A stretch of DNA of 64,000 nt from Caulobacter sp. RHG1 (GCF_013181195.1 NZ_SMZP01000007.1:335243-399242), one strand, 5' to 3'. Positions 49,415 to 61,855 are shown, numbered from the stretch's first letter. Numbers and translations: made by a program. The notes: generated by a model from the letters alone, not told the origin.

Positions 49415-52021
49415 TCAGAACCGCTTCCTGACCGACACCGTCACGGTGCGCGGCTCGCCATAGATCAGGCTGGTGGCCGTCACCGCCGGAGTGATCGCCC
49501 CGCCGCCGGCCGCGTAGAGTTCATCAAACAGATTGTCGACGCTCGCAGACAGCGTCAGGTCGTCCCGCCCCGGCGGCTGCACCGCCAGGCCCAGGCTCGC
49601 CACGGCGAAGGCCTTCTGCTGGCCGTTGCTGTCGTGGGCTCGCTCGACATAGCGAACCCGGCCGCTCTGAAAGACGTCGGCCCACAGCGTCCAGCGCCCC
49701 AGCCGCGCGCTGTCGATCGCCCGCCACTCACTCCCCAGCCGCACGGTGTAGGGCGGGGAATAGGAAAAGCGCAGGGCACTGGGATCGGTCGGGGTCAGGC
49801 TGGCCAGCAACACCGGAATGGTCAGGCTGGTGAATTCGGCCTGGGTCAGGGTCGCCGAAGCCGAAAGAGTCAGCCGCTCGCCCCGGCGGCCGCGCCAGCC
49901 CAGCTCCAGGCCGCTGATCCGCGCGGCCCCGGCGTTGATGATCAGGTTGGGCGGATCGTTGCCCGCGATCGCGTCGCCGTCGAAGTTCTCGGCCGGGAAC
50001 AGCGCCCGCTGGACATCACGCGACCAGCCTCGGAACAGCGCCGCGTCCAGGCGGTGGCGCCAGTCGCCCGCGCCGCCGGCCCACTTCAGGCCCAGCTCGA
50101 CGTCGGTGAGGCTTTCCGGGGCGTAGACCTGATAGGCCGTCAGCAGCGGGCCAAAGGTCGGCGCATTGACTCCGCCGGCCCGATAGCCGCGTCGTGCCAC
50201 AACGTAGAGCGTCAGGTCGGGATGGCCGCGCCAGGTCAGGCCCAAGGTCCAGGTCGGCGCCGAGGACTGAGCATGCCCGGTCTGGCCGCAGGCCGCCTCG
50301 GAAATGTCGGGCGTCGGCGCGGCGACCCGCACCTGGCAGGCGCTCGACACGTCGCGTGTATAGCGCAGGCCTCCCTCCAGCTCGAAACCGCCCCGCAGCC
50401 GCCGGGTAACGTCGACGAAGCCGGCCAGGCTTTCGCCCCGGCGGTACTGGAACTCGACCTTGGCCGGGTTGGACGGGGTGACGGCGCTGGCCCACAGGGT
50501 CTTCTGCACCCCGACCGGCGTTGTCGACATGTAGAACAGCCCAGCCTGCCAGTTGACGGTCTGATCGCTTCCGCTGGCTCGAACCTCCTGAGTGAACTGA
50601 CCCAGATCGATATGGCGGACGATCTCGTTGAGCGGCAGCGGCGAGCCATCGCTGTCCAGGGCGCTGTCGAGCACGCTGCGCCGATAGGCGGTGACCGAGC
50701 GCACGGCGACTGCGCCCTCGCGCCAGTCCAGCCGCAGGGTCGCTCCGTCGTTGCGACGGTCAGAGCGCGGCGCCAGGTCGATATCGGTTTTGCGCGGCCC
50801 CCTCGCCCGCTGCAGGGCCAGGGCGATATCGATGTCGCATCCCGCCAAGCCGCAATCGAAATAGGCGGCGTTTTCCGGCAAGCGGCCGTTACCGCCGCCC
50901 GTTACGTCCGGCGGATTGGGATAGGTCCCCGACAGGATGGCCGCGCTGCCGGTTTCGCGGGCTCGAAAACCGTCCAGCACCAGCAGCGCCGAGAGCGGTC
51001 CGTCTGGACGCCAGGCCAGCGACAACCGCACGGCCGCCTGGTTGCGGTCGTCCAGGTCGCCGCCGACGCCCAGGTTCTCGACCAGGCCCTCGCGCTTGAC
51101 AGCATAGAGCGCCAGCCGTGCGGCCACGGGCGTGTCGCTCCCCGTCAGGTCGGCGCCGAGCTCGATCTCGCGCAGGCGATACGAGCCTGCGGTGAACCGG
51201 GCGTAGTTCTCGCGACCCGGTTCAGTAGTGTGGATCAGCAGCGCGCCGCCCGTGGTGTTGCGTCCGAACAGCACCCCCTACGGCCCGCGCAGCACCTGTA
51301 CCTCCGACAGGTCGAACAAGGGCAGGATGGAGCCGTTGTTGGGTAGCGGCGCCTCATTGACATAGGTGATCACCGACAGGGCGGAATCCCCGGCAGTGGC
51401 TCGGCGCTGACCGCGAATGACCAGGGTCGGCGTCTCGACCGAGACCTGGCCCGCCGATGTCAGACCCAAGGCCGCTCTTCGCAGAGCCAGCACCCCATCA
51501 CCGCCCAGGCGGTCAAGCTCGGCCGACGAGACCACCGCCACCGAGGCCGGCACGTCGATCAGCCGCTCCTCGCGCCGTCGGGCCTGGACCACGACCGCGT
51601 CAAGCGCCTGCCCCGGACTCGCGATAGCCGGCGATGATCCGGGCACGTGGGATGAGGCCCGGGTCGGGCTGGTGGGCATAGCGGCCACGATGGCGAAGGC
51701 GCTGGCGCCGATCCGACGGGTCTCCAGGCCGCTGCCGCGCAGCAGGCGCCGCAACGCCTGGTCTGGCTCGGCCAGGGCCCGCCCGCCGGGCGAACGCAGA
51801 CCCTTAACCGCCTGCGGCGAAAACAGCACATTGACGCCGGTCTGTTCGGCATAGGCCTGCAGAACGCGTTCGAGGGGACCGGCCGGAACGTCGTAGCGAA
51901 GGGGCGCTGCCAACGCCGTCGCCGCCTGGGTCAGCAGCACGGCGCAAGCCAGCGCGCCCGCCCTGCGCCTAGTCCGCCGCCGCACTGGAATCCTTGGCTG
52001 GCGAAAGGACGATCGCTCCAT
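49415..52021 (-). pseudogene. STN-domain TonB receptor interrupted by an in-frame TAG
   Basis: Residues 1-247 give a signal peptide, a secretin/TonB short N-terminal (STN) domain (PLRYDVPAGPLERVLQAYAE) and the start of the plug, ending VQVLRGP. A TAG at 51278-51280 follows, and the same frame continues GVLFGRNTTGGALLI through a full barrel to TVSVRKRF. Normal receptors read RGPQG here, so a CAG-to-TAG change accounts for the break. The STN domain together with FecI and FecR genes upstream (minus strand) marks a transducing receptor for surface signalling. Sequencing error or suppression are alternatives. Confidence 0.85.
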
Positions 52022-52991
52022 CAGAGCTCTTGCCCACGCTCAGGCCGTGGACCGCCGCTATCGCTCTGGCGAAGGTCTCGGGATCATCCACCCCGAAGGC
52101 GCCGCTGATCTTCAGGGCGCGAGCCGCACCGCGCACCACGATCGGCCGTCCACCCCGCCGGTTGATCTCGGCCGCAGCGGTCTCCAGCGGCTGGCCGTTC
52201 AGCACCAGGCGGCCCTCCCGCCAGGCCGTAGCGGCTGCCACGTCGTCGTTGACGACAGCGCCAAGCCCCGGCGCGGTCGTCTGCAAAATTTGTCCTGGCG
52301 CCAGCTCGACAGCCGCTCCGTCGGCAGCCTGGCTCACCCGCACCCGGCCGCGCAGCAGGGCCACGCGATAGGCGTCCGGCGCCAGATCGACCTCAAATGC
52401 CGTGCCCAGCGCCCGCACCACGCGGCCCGCGCCGCTGACCTCGAACGGCCGGCCAGGATCGTGGGCGACGTCGAAGAAGGCCCGCCCGCGCGTCAACACG
52501 ATGTCGCGCCGGCTGCGGCCGATGCGGGCGGTGATCGCCGCCCCGCCATCCAGCGTCACATGTGAGCCATCGGCCAGCACCACCGTGCCGCGCCGGCCCG
52601 CTTCAGCGACATAGGTGCGCTCGGACACCTCGCTATGCGTCCTGGACCAGATCCCCGCGCCCGCCAGCACCGCAACCCCGACGACGCCGGCCGCCATCAG
52701 CCCGAAGGCCCGGCGCGAACGCCGCACGCGGCCCTTGGCGAAGGCCGCCCGGGCCTCATCCATTTCGTGGTCCAGTTCGCTCGCGGCCACCGCGTCGTCC
52801 AGAAAGGTCTCGACCTCGCTCATGGCGGCATAGGCGTCGACATGCTCGGCGTCGGCCTCCAGCCACGCGGTCAGGGCCGCTTCGTCGGCCTGGCTCCAAC
52901 CAGCCAAGCGCCGGCGCTCGCGCCATCCGGCGGCGGCGTCGTAGACGTCGGCCAGGCCATCATCGGCCGGCAGGGACGAGGCCGGCGTCAT
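51969..52991 (-). CDS. FecR-family anti-sigma/transducer
   Basis: A 340-residue FecR-like protein: N-terminal cytosolic DUF4880-like part (AAAGWRERRRLAGWSQADEA), a single membrane helix near residues 96-115, and a periplasmic FecR domain (VVLADGSHVTLDGGAAITAR, GRAFFDVAHDPGRPFEVSG). It relays the state of the receptor to the FecI-like sigma factor. Its start overlaps the sigma stop by four bases, and its 3' end overlaps the receptor start. Confidence 0.9.
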   Translation of the reverse strand: MTPASSLPADDGLADVYDAAAGWRERRRLAGWSQADEAALTAWLEADAEHVDAYAAMSEVETFLDDAVAASELDHEMDEARAAFAKGRVRRSRRAFGLMAAGVVGVAVLAGAGIWSRTHSEVSERTYVAEAGRRGTVVLADGSHVTLDGGAAITARIGRSRRDIVLTRGRAFFDVAHDPGRPFEVSGAGRVVRALGTAFEVDLAPDAYRVALLRGRVRVSQAADGAAVELAPGQILQTTAPGLGAVVNDDVAAATAWREGRLVLNGQPLETAAAEINRRGGRPIVVRGAARALKISGAFGVDDPETFARAIAAVHGLSVGKSSDGAIVLSPAKDSSAAAD

Positions 52992-53638
52992 GGACGGCGA
53001 ACCCGGCGGGTCAGATGGGCCATGGCCCGGCGCACGTCTTTCTCCACAGTGCTGATCGACACCCCCAGAGCGTCGGCGATGGCCTGATGCCGCAGCCCGT
53101 CGATGCGGTAAAGCAGGAAGATGTGGCGCGTCCGCTCGGGCAGGTCGGCCAGGGCGCGGCGAACCTGCGTCAGGGTTTCGCGATCGATCAAGGTCTGTTC
53201 TGGCGTCGCCGGCGCCTGGGCGGCCGCCGCCTCCTCGATCTCGGGAAGGGCCAGCCGGCGCACGTGCTGGCGACGGGCGCGGTCGCGGATCAGGTTGGCG
53301 GCGGTCTGGAAAAGGTAGGAGTCGAGCCGTTCGACGCTCTCGTTGGGCGGACGTCGGGCGAAGCGCAGGAAGACCTCGTGCACCAGGTCGTCGACATCGG
53401 CGCTGCCGCCTACACGCAGGGCGATGAACCGGCGCAACATGCCCTCGTGGCGTCGCACCGCCAGGTCGACGTCGTCGGACCGGACTTGGCCGAGCGAAGC
53501 CGGGCCGAAAGTCGCCTGACTTAAACTCGCCTGGCTCGAACGCGACTGACCGGACACCTCGTTCTCCCGCTGTCGGGATGTCCGGCTATGCGAACTTGAT
53601 CGCTTGACGATGATCGAACCGGTCTGCCCCCCCGACAT
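52988..53638 (-). CDS. FecI-like ECF sigma factor
   Basis: A 216-residue ECF sigma factor. Region 2 is around residues 65-135 (DVDDLVHEVFLRFARRPP; LDSYLFQTAANLIRDRARR) and region 4 around 155-210 (LPERTRHIFLLYRIDGLRHQ; ADALGVSISTVEKDVRRAM). The first 50 residues are rich in Ser/Gln and not conserved, so the real start may be a GTG nearer the HEGMLRRF segment. It forms FecI-FecR-receptor signalling with the two genes downstream; the receptor carries a nonsense codon, so signalling is probably defective. Confidence 0.88.
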   Translation of the reverse strand: MSGGQTGSIIVKRSSSHSRTSRQRENEVSGQSRSSQASLSQATFGPASLGQVRSDDVDLAVRRHEGMLRRFIALRVGGSADVDDLVHEVFLRFARRPPNESVERLDSYLFQTAANLIRDRARRQHVRRLALPEIEEAAAAQAPATPEQTLIDRETLTQVRRALADLPERTRHIFLLYRIDGLRHQAIADALGVSISTVEKDVRRAMAHLTRRVRRP

Positions 53639-53808
53639 TCCGCCAGCACGCCCGCAATTTGATCAGAACGCGCCCAATTTGCGGACAGCTTGACCAAGCG
53701 TCCGCCCCGGCGCGCGGCAGCGAAAAAAGTCGTAAGGGCGATCTCCCCTCGCCCGTCTTGCGGCCCGGAACCGAGCCACGCCCGGTCCTCAACGAAGGGG
53801 ATAACAAC

Positions 53809-56106
<2,298 letters not shown>

Positions 56107-56135
56107 TCCCGTTCATCCAGTACAAAGATCATTTC

Positions 56136-57479
56136 ATGAAAACCCGCATCACCTCGGCGGCCCTGACCGCGCTCCTCTGCGCCGTCGCAGCGCCCGCCCT
56201 CGCGCAGGAAGCCGCCAAGCCGGCAGCCCAAGTCGACTTCGGCAACGTCCGCCCGCCGGCTCCAACCTCGCCCTTCACCAAGCAGGCCAAGGCCCTGCTG
56301 GCCAGCAAGGGCTTCAAGACCGCCAAGGCGACTCTCGCTGTCGGCTACGACCAGACCGTCGCCGACATCGTCACCCTGACCGAGATTCCGGCCCCGCCCT
56401 TCGGCGAGGCCGAGAAGGGCAAGGCGTATCTGGCCATGCTCGCCAAGGAGGGGCTGACCGATCTGGAGACCGACACGGCCGGTAATGTCATGGGCCTGCG
56501 CAAGGGCACGGGCGGCGGCGGCCTGCTGGTGGTGGCCGCCCACCTCGATACCGTGTTCCCGGCCGGCACCAACACCAAGGTCCGCCGCGACGGCGACAGG
56601 CTCTACGCCCCCGGCATCGGCGACGACACCGTCGGCCTGGGCTCGATCCTGGCCATCCTGCGGGCCATCAACGCCGCCGGCATCCAGACCAAGAGCGACA
56701 TCCTGTTCGTCGGCGACGTCGGCGAGGAGGGTCCGGGCGACCTGCGCGGCATGAAGGAGCTGTTCTTGAAGGGCCGTTACAAGGACAAGATCGACGCCTT
56801 CATCTCGCTGGAGCCCAGCGGCCCTACCGTGATCGTCAACGGCGGCGTCGGCTCCAAGCGCTACAAAACCACCTTCAAGGGCCCGGGCGGCCACAGCATG
56901 GGCGACTTCGGCACGGTCAACCCAGCCTACGCCCTGGCCGACGCCGCCGGCCAGTTCGGCAAGCTGAAGGTCCCCAGCGACCCGCGCACGGTCTACAATA
57001 TCGGTCTGCTGGAAGGCGGCACCTCGGTCAATTCGATCCCGTTCGCGGTATCGATGACCGTGGACATGCGCTCGTCGGGTAAGGACGAGCTGAAGGCCGT
57101 CGAGGACGCCTACCTGGCCATCCTGCCCAAAGCCGTCGAAGCCGAGAACGCCGCCCGCTCCACCAAGCGCGGCGTCATCAGCCTGGACAACAAGATGGTC
57201 GGCGATCGCCCCGTGGGCGAGACCCCGGTCACCTCCCCGTTCGTGCAGCAGCTGGCCGCCGTCGGCGACGCCCTGGGTAAGCCGATGGGCTACGTCGCCG
57301 GCTCGACCGACGCCAATATCCCGATGAGCCTGGGCAAGCCGGCGGTAACGCTGGGCGCCGGCTTCGTGACCTTCCGCGGCCACTCGCTGGAGGAAGGCAT
57401 GGAGGTCAACAAGGCCCGTGACGTCGAGAGCATCGCCACCACCATGGCCCAGATCCTGATGGCCGCCGGCGCGCGCTAA
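56136..57479 (+). CDS. Secreted M20-family metallopeptidase
   Basis: A 447-residue zinc carboxypeptidase/aminopeptidase with a signal peptide (ending PALAQE). Zinc-ligand motifs are in order: VAAHLDTVFPAG (His, Asp), GIGDDTVGLGS (Asp), VGEEGPGDLRG (Glu-Glu) and the C-terminal FRGHSLEEGMEV (His). A dimerisation domain lies between. It is co-directional with the preceding TonB receptor and followed by a terminator, so it is probably a periplasmic peptide processor. Confidence 0.92.
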   Translation: MKTRITSAALTALLCAVAAPALAQEAAKPAAQVDFGNVRPPAPTSPFTKQAKALLASKGFKTAKATLAVGYDQTVADIVTLTEIPAPPFGEAEKGKAYLAMLAKEGLTDLETDTAGNVMGLRKGTGGGGLLVVAAHLDTVFPAGTNTKVRRDGDRLYAPGIGDDTVGLGSILAILRAINAAGIQTKSDILFVGDVGEEGPGDLRGMKELFLKGRYKDKIDAFISLEPSGPTVIVNGGVGSKRYKTTFKGPGGHSMGDFGTVNPAYALADAAGQFGKLKVPSDPRTVYNIGLLEGGTSVNSIPFAVSMTVDMRSSGKDELKAVEDAYLAILPKAVEAENAARSTKRGVISLDNKMVGDRPVGETPVTSPFVQQLAAVGDALGKPMGYVAGSTDANIPMSLGKPAVTLGAGFVTFRGHSLEEGMEVNKARDVESIATTMAQILMAAGAR

Positions 57480-57488
57480 GCGACAGGA

Positions 57489-57517
57489 CAGTCGGCGGCG
57501 CATTGCGCCGCCGACTG
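57489..57517 (+). terminator. Rho-independent terminator after the M20 peptidase
   Basis: A 13-bp perfect stem (CAGTCGGCGGCGC and complement), three-base loop, then TTT, ten bases after the stop codon. Confidence 0.8.
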
Positions 57518-57712
57518 TTTCCGCCCTCGCCGCCACTGTCACCCCTGCAGGCGGGATAGTCGGCGGTACAGCCGGCGTATGAACAAGCCATCGGATCAAC
57601 ACTGGCCGTTCGGATCAGACAGCGGTGCGACTGGCCCAAGCGTCAGCGCCCAGGGGGATAAGACGAGGTGCCACCTCGGCTTGCACGCTGCAACGGTAGC
57701 GTCACGGCGCAA

Positions 57713-58001
57713 CCGATAGGCCCGGCCTTGGACCGCGGAGGCCAGCGAACAAGGCAGCCGCCGCAGAGCAAGAGGAGATCTCGCGCGGGCGACGGGTTCA
57801 GGATCGAGAGAGAGGCTCTCGGCGGGCTCGTCAAGGAGCCCCGCCATGAACCGCCACCCCGCCGATCCGCGACAAGTTTCCGACACCCCCGTCGCCGGCG
57901 CCTATGCCGTCGACATCACCCGAGGCCAGCGCCTGGGTCGGGTTTCCTCGGAATGGTTCAACCGCCCCGACGACGAGCGTTTCCTCTCGCTCAGCGATCT
58001 C
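57713..58001 (+). repeat. 289-bp direct repeat, copy B (source copy)
   Basis: Matches 47921-48209 at the same length. This copy continues into an intact DUF932 gene, so it is probably the parent. The region between 57518 and 57712 holds no supported gene. Confidence 0.9.
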
Positions 58002-59051
58002 TACAGATCCGTTCGCGGCCGCGCCGAGCGGGCCCGCACGCGCGTCGTGCAAACCGCATCCCTGCGCGTTGAGGCCGGGCGCGACGATCCCGAGCGCCTC
58101 AGCCTGATCCTCCCAGGCGCCGACGATCGCATCACGCCGACCCACTGGTCATTCACCCAGTTGTGCGGTCTGGTCGGCGCGCCGGCCGGCTATCTGCGCG
58201 GCCTGCCAGCCCCCCTGGCCGGGGTCAATCTGCAGCACGGCCTGATCGATCACCGCCCTGAGCTGATCAAGACCCTGGAGGCCGATGACGGCCGTGTAGA
58301 GCTACGCGCGGTCACCGGTCCCGACTACGGCCGGATCTGGGATCACGAACTGGTCGAGGCTGTCATGCGCATCGCCGGCGATGGCACGGGCGACACCCGC
58401 TGGAAGGTTCCTGGCCTCCTTGACTGGTCGACCATGACCCACAACCCCCATGTGGAGGTCACCAAGGACACCACCACCCTCTATGCCAGCGACCGCGACG
58501 TCTTCCTGTTCCTGGTCGACGACGCCCACCCTATCGAGGCCGGCAGGCTGCCCAATGGCGAGCCGGACCTCTACTTCAGAGGCTTCTACTGCTGGAACAG
58601 CGAGGTCGGCTCCAAGACCCTGGGGATCGCCACCTTCTACCTGCGAGCCGTCTGCATGAACCGCAACATCTGGGGCGCGGAAGGCTTCCAGGAGCTGTCG
58701 ATCCGCCACAGCAAGTTCGCCGCCCGCCGGTTCGCTGGCCAGGCCGCCCCAGCCCTCGAGCGCTTTGCCACCTCGTCATCCCGTGACTTCGTGGCCGGGA
58801 TCACGGCGGCGCGCGAAGCCGTCGTCGCTCGCAAAGATGAGGATCGCGAGGTGTTCCTGCGCAAGCGCGGGTTTTCCAAGACCGACACCGGCAAGATCAT
58901 CGCCACGGTCCTGGCCGAGGAAGGCCGCCCGCCGGAATCGATCTTCGACTTCGTCCAAGGCATCACCGCGGTCGCCCGCCAAAAACCGCACCAGGACGCG
59001 CGTCTGGAACTGGAGGCCAAGGCCGGGCGGCTGCTGGCCTCGGTCGGCTAG
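57846..59051 (+). CDS. DUF932-domain protein
   Basis: A 401-residue DUF932 protein, a family common on plasmids, phages and integrative elements. Sequence features include WFNRPDDERFLSL, LCGLVGAPAGYLRGLPAPLA, LYASDRDVFLFLVDDAHPIE, and GIATFYLRAVCMNRNIWG. Function is unknown; some relatives sit with anti-restriction or replication genes. A shortened duplicate of its 5' part lies at 48054-48362. A 15-bp hairpin follows the stop codon. Confidence 0.9.
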   Translation: MNRHPADPRQVSDTPVAGAYAVDITRGQRLGRVSSEWFNRPDDERFLSLSDLYRSVRGRAERARTRVVQTASLRVEAGRDDPERLSLILPGADDRITPTHWSFTQLCGLVGAPAGYLRGLPAPLAGVNLQHGLIDHRPELIKTLEADDGRVELRAVTGPDYGRIWDHELVEAVMRIAGDGTGDTRWKVPGLLDWSTMTHNPHVEVTKDTTTLYASDRDVFLFLVDDAHPIEAGRLPNGEPDLYFRGFYCWNSEVGSKTLGIATFYLRAVCMNRNIWGAEGFQELSIRHSKFAARRFAGQAAPALERFATSSSRDFVAGITAAREAVVARKDEDREVFLRKRGFSKTDTGKIIATVLAEEGRPPESIFDFVQGITAVARQKPHQDARLELEAKAGRLLASVG

Positions 59052-59060
59052 ACCTCGGCC

Positions 59061-59102
59061 CGGCGATCCGGATCAGCGAGATCACGGTGATCCGGATCGC
59101 CG
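59061..59102 (+). terminator. Long perfect hairpin after the DUF932 gene
   Basis: A 15-bp perfect stem (59061-59075 with 59088-59102) and 12-base loop. Each arm itself contains the palindrome GATCCGGATC. It is probably a terminator, though the palindromic arms could also be protein-binding sites. Confidence 0.6.
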
Positions 59103-59308
59103 CTCAGCCGTAGACCCGTAGCGCCGGCGATCTGGGGCGTCGTGTTTCCGCCGATACGGATTTGCGGACACTCGCGCTTTGCGAAGACCCGCAGCTGCGG
59201 GTTTACGGGTCGGCGAGGCGGCGGATAGGCGCATGCCCGGACAAGCGGACCGCCGCTTAAGGCGGATCCGCGCAACCTCGCAGATCCGCTCATCCGCCGC
59301 CCCGCCGA

Positions 59309-59560
59309 TCAGGCTTGTCGGCGAACGAACCGGACGCGCTCGGCGCTGGTCTCCAGGAACGCGTCGTAGCCCGCCTCGCGCCAGGCCCGAACCTGCACGT
59401 GCGCGCCCTTTGGATCGATCTCATTGGCCCACCACTGCGGACGCTGGGCGCTCTTGGGCAGCATCGCGCCGAGGATCCGCTCGATCTCGGCAAAATCCAG
59501 CTGCACGCGGTCGGTTCTCAGCCGACGAAGATGGCCGCCCAGCGGATCGTACTTGCCCAT
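59309..59560 (-). CDS. Small DUF7662-like protein
   Basis: An 83-residue protein: YDPLGGHLRRLRTDRVQLDF, EIERILGAMLPKSAQRPQWW and HVQVRAWREAGYDAF match a small domain (DUF7662-like) seen alone or fused in mobile-element genes. The start at 59560 begins MGKYDPLGG after a GGAGACG site; the longer frame runs into the divergent leader. It is divergent from the ParB-like gene and convergent with DUF932. Function unknown. Confidence 0.75.
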   Translation of the reverse strand: MGKYDPLGGHLRRLRTDRVQLDFAEIERILGAMLPKSAQRPQWWANEIDPKGAHVQVRAWREAGYDAFLETSAERVRFVRRQA

Positions 59561-59620
59561 AGGCGTCTCCTTGCGCCCCGGCGCCGCCCGCGCAAAGCCG
59601 CCAAAACGCCGCGCCCAGCC

Positions 59621-59648
59621 CGGCCGCCCTCGAGGAAGAGGGCGGCCG
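59621..59648. other. Hairpin in the divergent DUF7662/ParB-like region
   Basis: An 11-bp perfect stem (CGGCCGCCCTC and complement) with a six-base loop, between the starts of two divergent genes; possible operator or leader structure. Confidence 0.45.
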
Positions 59649-59657
59649 AAGGCTCGT

Positions 59658-59698
59658 GACGGGCGTGCCGTTCGAGAAGAGGTCTCGAACCGCCCGTC
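59658..59698 (+). other. Bulged 16-bp stem-loop just upstream of the ParB-like start
   Basis: GACGGGCG, a four-base bulge (TGCC), GTTCGAGA, a five-base loop, then the full complements TCTCGAAC and CGCCCGTC. It ends 13 bases before the ATG, so it could act as an operator dyad or as an mRNA leader that affects translation. Confidence 0.5.
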
Positions 59699-59711
59699 AT
59701 GGAGCAAGTCC

Positions 59712-61772
59712 ATGTCCAAGTCCAAGACCCCCACCCTTCAGCTCAGCCGCTCGCGCGACATCCCGTTCGACAAGCTGGTGCTGAGCCAGTCCAATGTTCG
59801 TCGCACCAAAGCCGGCGTCTCGATCGAGGAACTGGCCGAAGACATCGCACGCCGCACCCTGCTGCAGAGCCTCAGCGTACGGCCCGTTCTCGACGAGGCC
59901 GGCGCCCAAACCGGCATGTTCGAGATCCCGGCCGGCGGGCGTCGCTATCGCGCGCTCGAGCTGCTGGTCCGCCAAAAGCGCCTCGCGCGCAACGCCCTGG
60001 TACCGTGCGTGATCCGCACCTCGGGTCTGGCCGAGGAGGACAGCCTGGCCGAAAACACCCAGCGCGCCCCGCTGCACGCCCTCGACCAGTTCCGCGCTTT
60101 CCGCCTCATGGCCGACAAAGGCCAGCCCGAGGAAGAGATCGCGGTGGCCTTCAACACCACCGTCGCCGTGGTTCGCCAACGGCTGCGGCTAGCGGCCGTC
60201 GCACCGGCGCTGCTGGACTTCTACGCCGACGACGCCATGACCCTGGATCAACTCATGGCCTTCACGGTCAATCCCGACCACGAGCGCCAGATCGCCGTCT
60301 GGGAAACCATCCAGAAGACCTACAACCGCGAGGCCTACCAGATCCGGCGCATGCTCACCGACGGCGCGGTGCGCGCCAGCGATCGTCGCGCCCAGTTCGT
60401 GCTGACCGAATACCAGGACGCCGGAGGGCCGATCCTGCGCGACCTCTTCGAGGCCGACCAAGGCGGCTGGCTGAAAGACCCGGGCCTTGTCGAGCGCCTG
60501 GTGCTGGCAAAGCTCGAGCGCGCGGCCGAACGGGTGCGGGCCGAGGGCTGGAAGTGGGTCGAGACCGCCATCGACTTTCCTTACGGCCACACCTACGGCC
60601 TGCGTCGCCTCGACGGCGAACCCGCCCCGATGGACGAGGCCGAGACCGCCACGCTCGCCGCGCTCAAGGCCGAGTACGAAGGCCTCGAAGAAGCCCACGA
60701 CGGGGCGGCCGACTATCCCGAAGCCGTCGACCAGCGTCTGGGCGAAATCGAGACTGCCATGGACGCTATCCGAGCCCGCCCGACCTGCTACTCGGGTGAA
60801 GAACTGGCGATCGGCGGCGTCTTCGTCAGCCTTGCCCCGGACGGCCAGCTACGCCTCGAGCGGGGCTTCGTGCTGCCCGAGGACGAGCCTCCGATGGTTG
60901 GCGAAGATCCCGAGCCGGGCAAAGGCGACAGCGTCGACGACGAGGCGGCGTCCGATGAGGCCGCACCCGACGATGACCCGGCCGCCGAGCGCGAGGAGGA
61001 CGCCGATCCGGGCCGCCCCCTGCCCGATCGGCTGATCACCGAGATGACCGTTCACCGCACGGTCGCTCTGCGCCAGGCCCTGGCCGAAGCGCCCGACGTC
61101 GCTTTCCTGGCGGCCCTGCATGTCCTGGCGCTGCAGGTGTTTAGCCGCGGCGCCTACGACTCCTGTCTGGAGATCAGCGCCAAAAGCGTCAGCTTCGCCA
61201 TCCAGCCTTCGAACCTGGCCGAAACCCCGTGCGCCATGGCGCTGGAGACCCGGCGCGAGGCCTGGGCCAAGCGCCTGCCGGCCGATCCGGGGCGGATGTG
61301 GGAGACTGTGGTCGCGCTGGACCCGGCCGAACGCTGGGCGCTGTTTGCGCTGTGCGTCGGCCTCACGGTCAACGCCACCAGCGAGGCCTGGAACCGCCGC
61401 CCCCGCGCCCTGGCGCACGCCGACGATCTGGCCCAGGCCCTGTCGCTGGACATGGTCGCGGCCGGCTGGGCGCCCACCGCCGAGACTTTTCTGAGCCGCC
61501 TGACCAAGGCTCAGATCGTCCAGGTGGTGACCGAGGCCAAGGGTGCGCCCTCGGTCGAACCGCTGGCGGGCCTGAAGAAGGACGAGATGGTCGCCACGGC
61601 TGCGGAGACCATGGCCGGCAGCAACTGGCTGCCCAAGGTCCTGCGCACGCGCGCCGCTTCGCCGGAGGGTGAAGCGGCGGCTCTGGAGGGCGCAACGGCC
61701 GTGGGCTCCGAGACGCCATCGAGCGATCCTGATGACCGGTCGGCCGCCCCCCACGTCTTGGCCGCCGAATAG
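59712..61772 (+). CDS. ParB/RepB-like DNA-binding protein
   Basis: A 686-residue ParB-superfamily protein as found on alphaproteobacterial plasmids and ICEs. The N-terminal ParB domain (about residues 12-115) has LVLSQSNVRRTKAG, GGRRYRALELL and SLAENTQRAPLHALDQFRAF; a central HTH region follows (EEEIAVAFNTTVAVVRQRLR). The long C-terminal part has an acidic linker (about 395-430) and a helical domain of unknown role. Its size exceeds segregation ParB, and no parA is adjacent, so a maintenance or transfer role specific to the element is likely. ATG at 59712 starts the ParB domain. Confidence 0.88.
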   Translation: MSKSKTPTLQLSRSRDIPFDKLVLSQSNVRRTKAGVSIEELAEDIARRTLLQSLSVRPVLDEAGAQTGMFEIPAGGRRYRALELLVRQKRLARNALVPCVIRTSGLAEEDSLAENTQRAPLHALDQFRAFRLMADKGQPEEEIAVAFNTTVAVVRQRLRLAAVAPALLDFYADDAMTLDQLMAFTVNPDHERQIAVWETIQKTYNREAYQIRRMLTDGAVRASDRRAQFVLTEYQDAGGPILRDLFEADQGGWLKDPGLVERLVLAKLERAAERVRAEGWKWVETAIDFPYGHTYGLRRLDGEPAPMDEAETATLAALKAEYEGLEEAHDGAADYPEAVDQRLGEIETAMDAIRARPTCYSGEELAIGGVFVSLAPDGQLRLERGFVLPEDEPPMVGEDPEPGKGDSVDDEAASDEAAPDDDPAAEREEDADPGRPLPDRLITEMTVHRTVALRQALAEAPDVAFLAALHVLALQVFSRGAYDSCLEISAKSVSFAIQPSNLAETPCAMALETRREAWAKRLPADPGRMWETVVALDPAERWALFALCVGLTVNATSEAWNRRPRALAHADDLAQALSLDMVAAGWAPTAETFLSRLTKAQIVQVVTEAKGAPSVEPLAGLKKDEMVATAAETMAGSNWLPKVLRTRAASPEGEAAALEGATAVGSETPSSDPDDRSAAPHVLAAE

Positions 61773-61804
61773 GTCCGACGCACCCCACCCACGGACCTGA
61801 CTTT

Positions 61805-61837
61805 GGACCCGCCGCCACCCCGGCGGGTCCCTTTTTC
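61805..61837 (+). terminator. Rho-independent terminator after the ParB-like gene
   Basis: A 10-bp G/C stem (GGACCCGCCG and complement), six-base loop, then CTTTTTCTCTTTT. It lies 32 bases after the stop codon and is the clearest intrinsic terminator in the window. Confidence 0.88.
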
Positions 61838-61855
61838 TCTTTTCGGGAGGCGTCG

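Noticed and set aside
59061..59300. CRISPR-like array suggested by repeated GATCCGGATC palindromes
   Set aside because: Only two exact copies, forming one hairpin; no regular spacers and no cas genes in the window.
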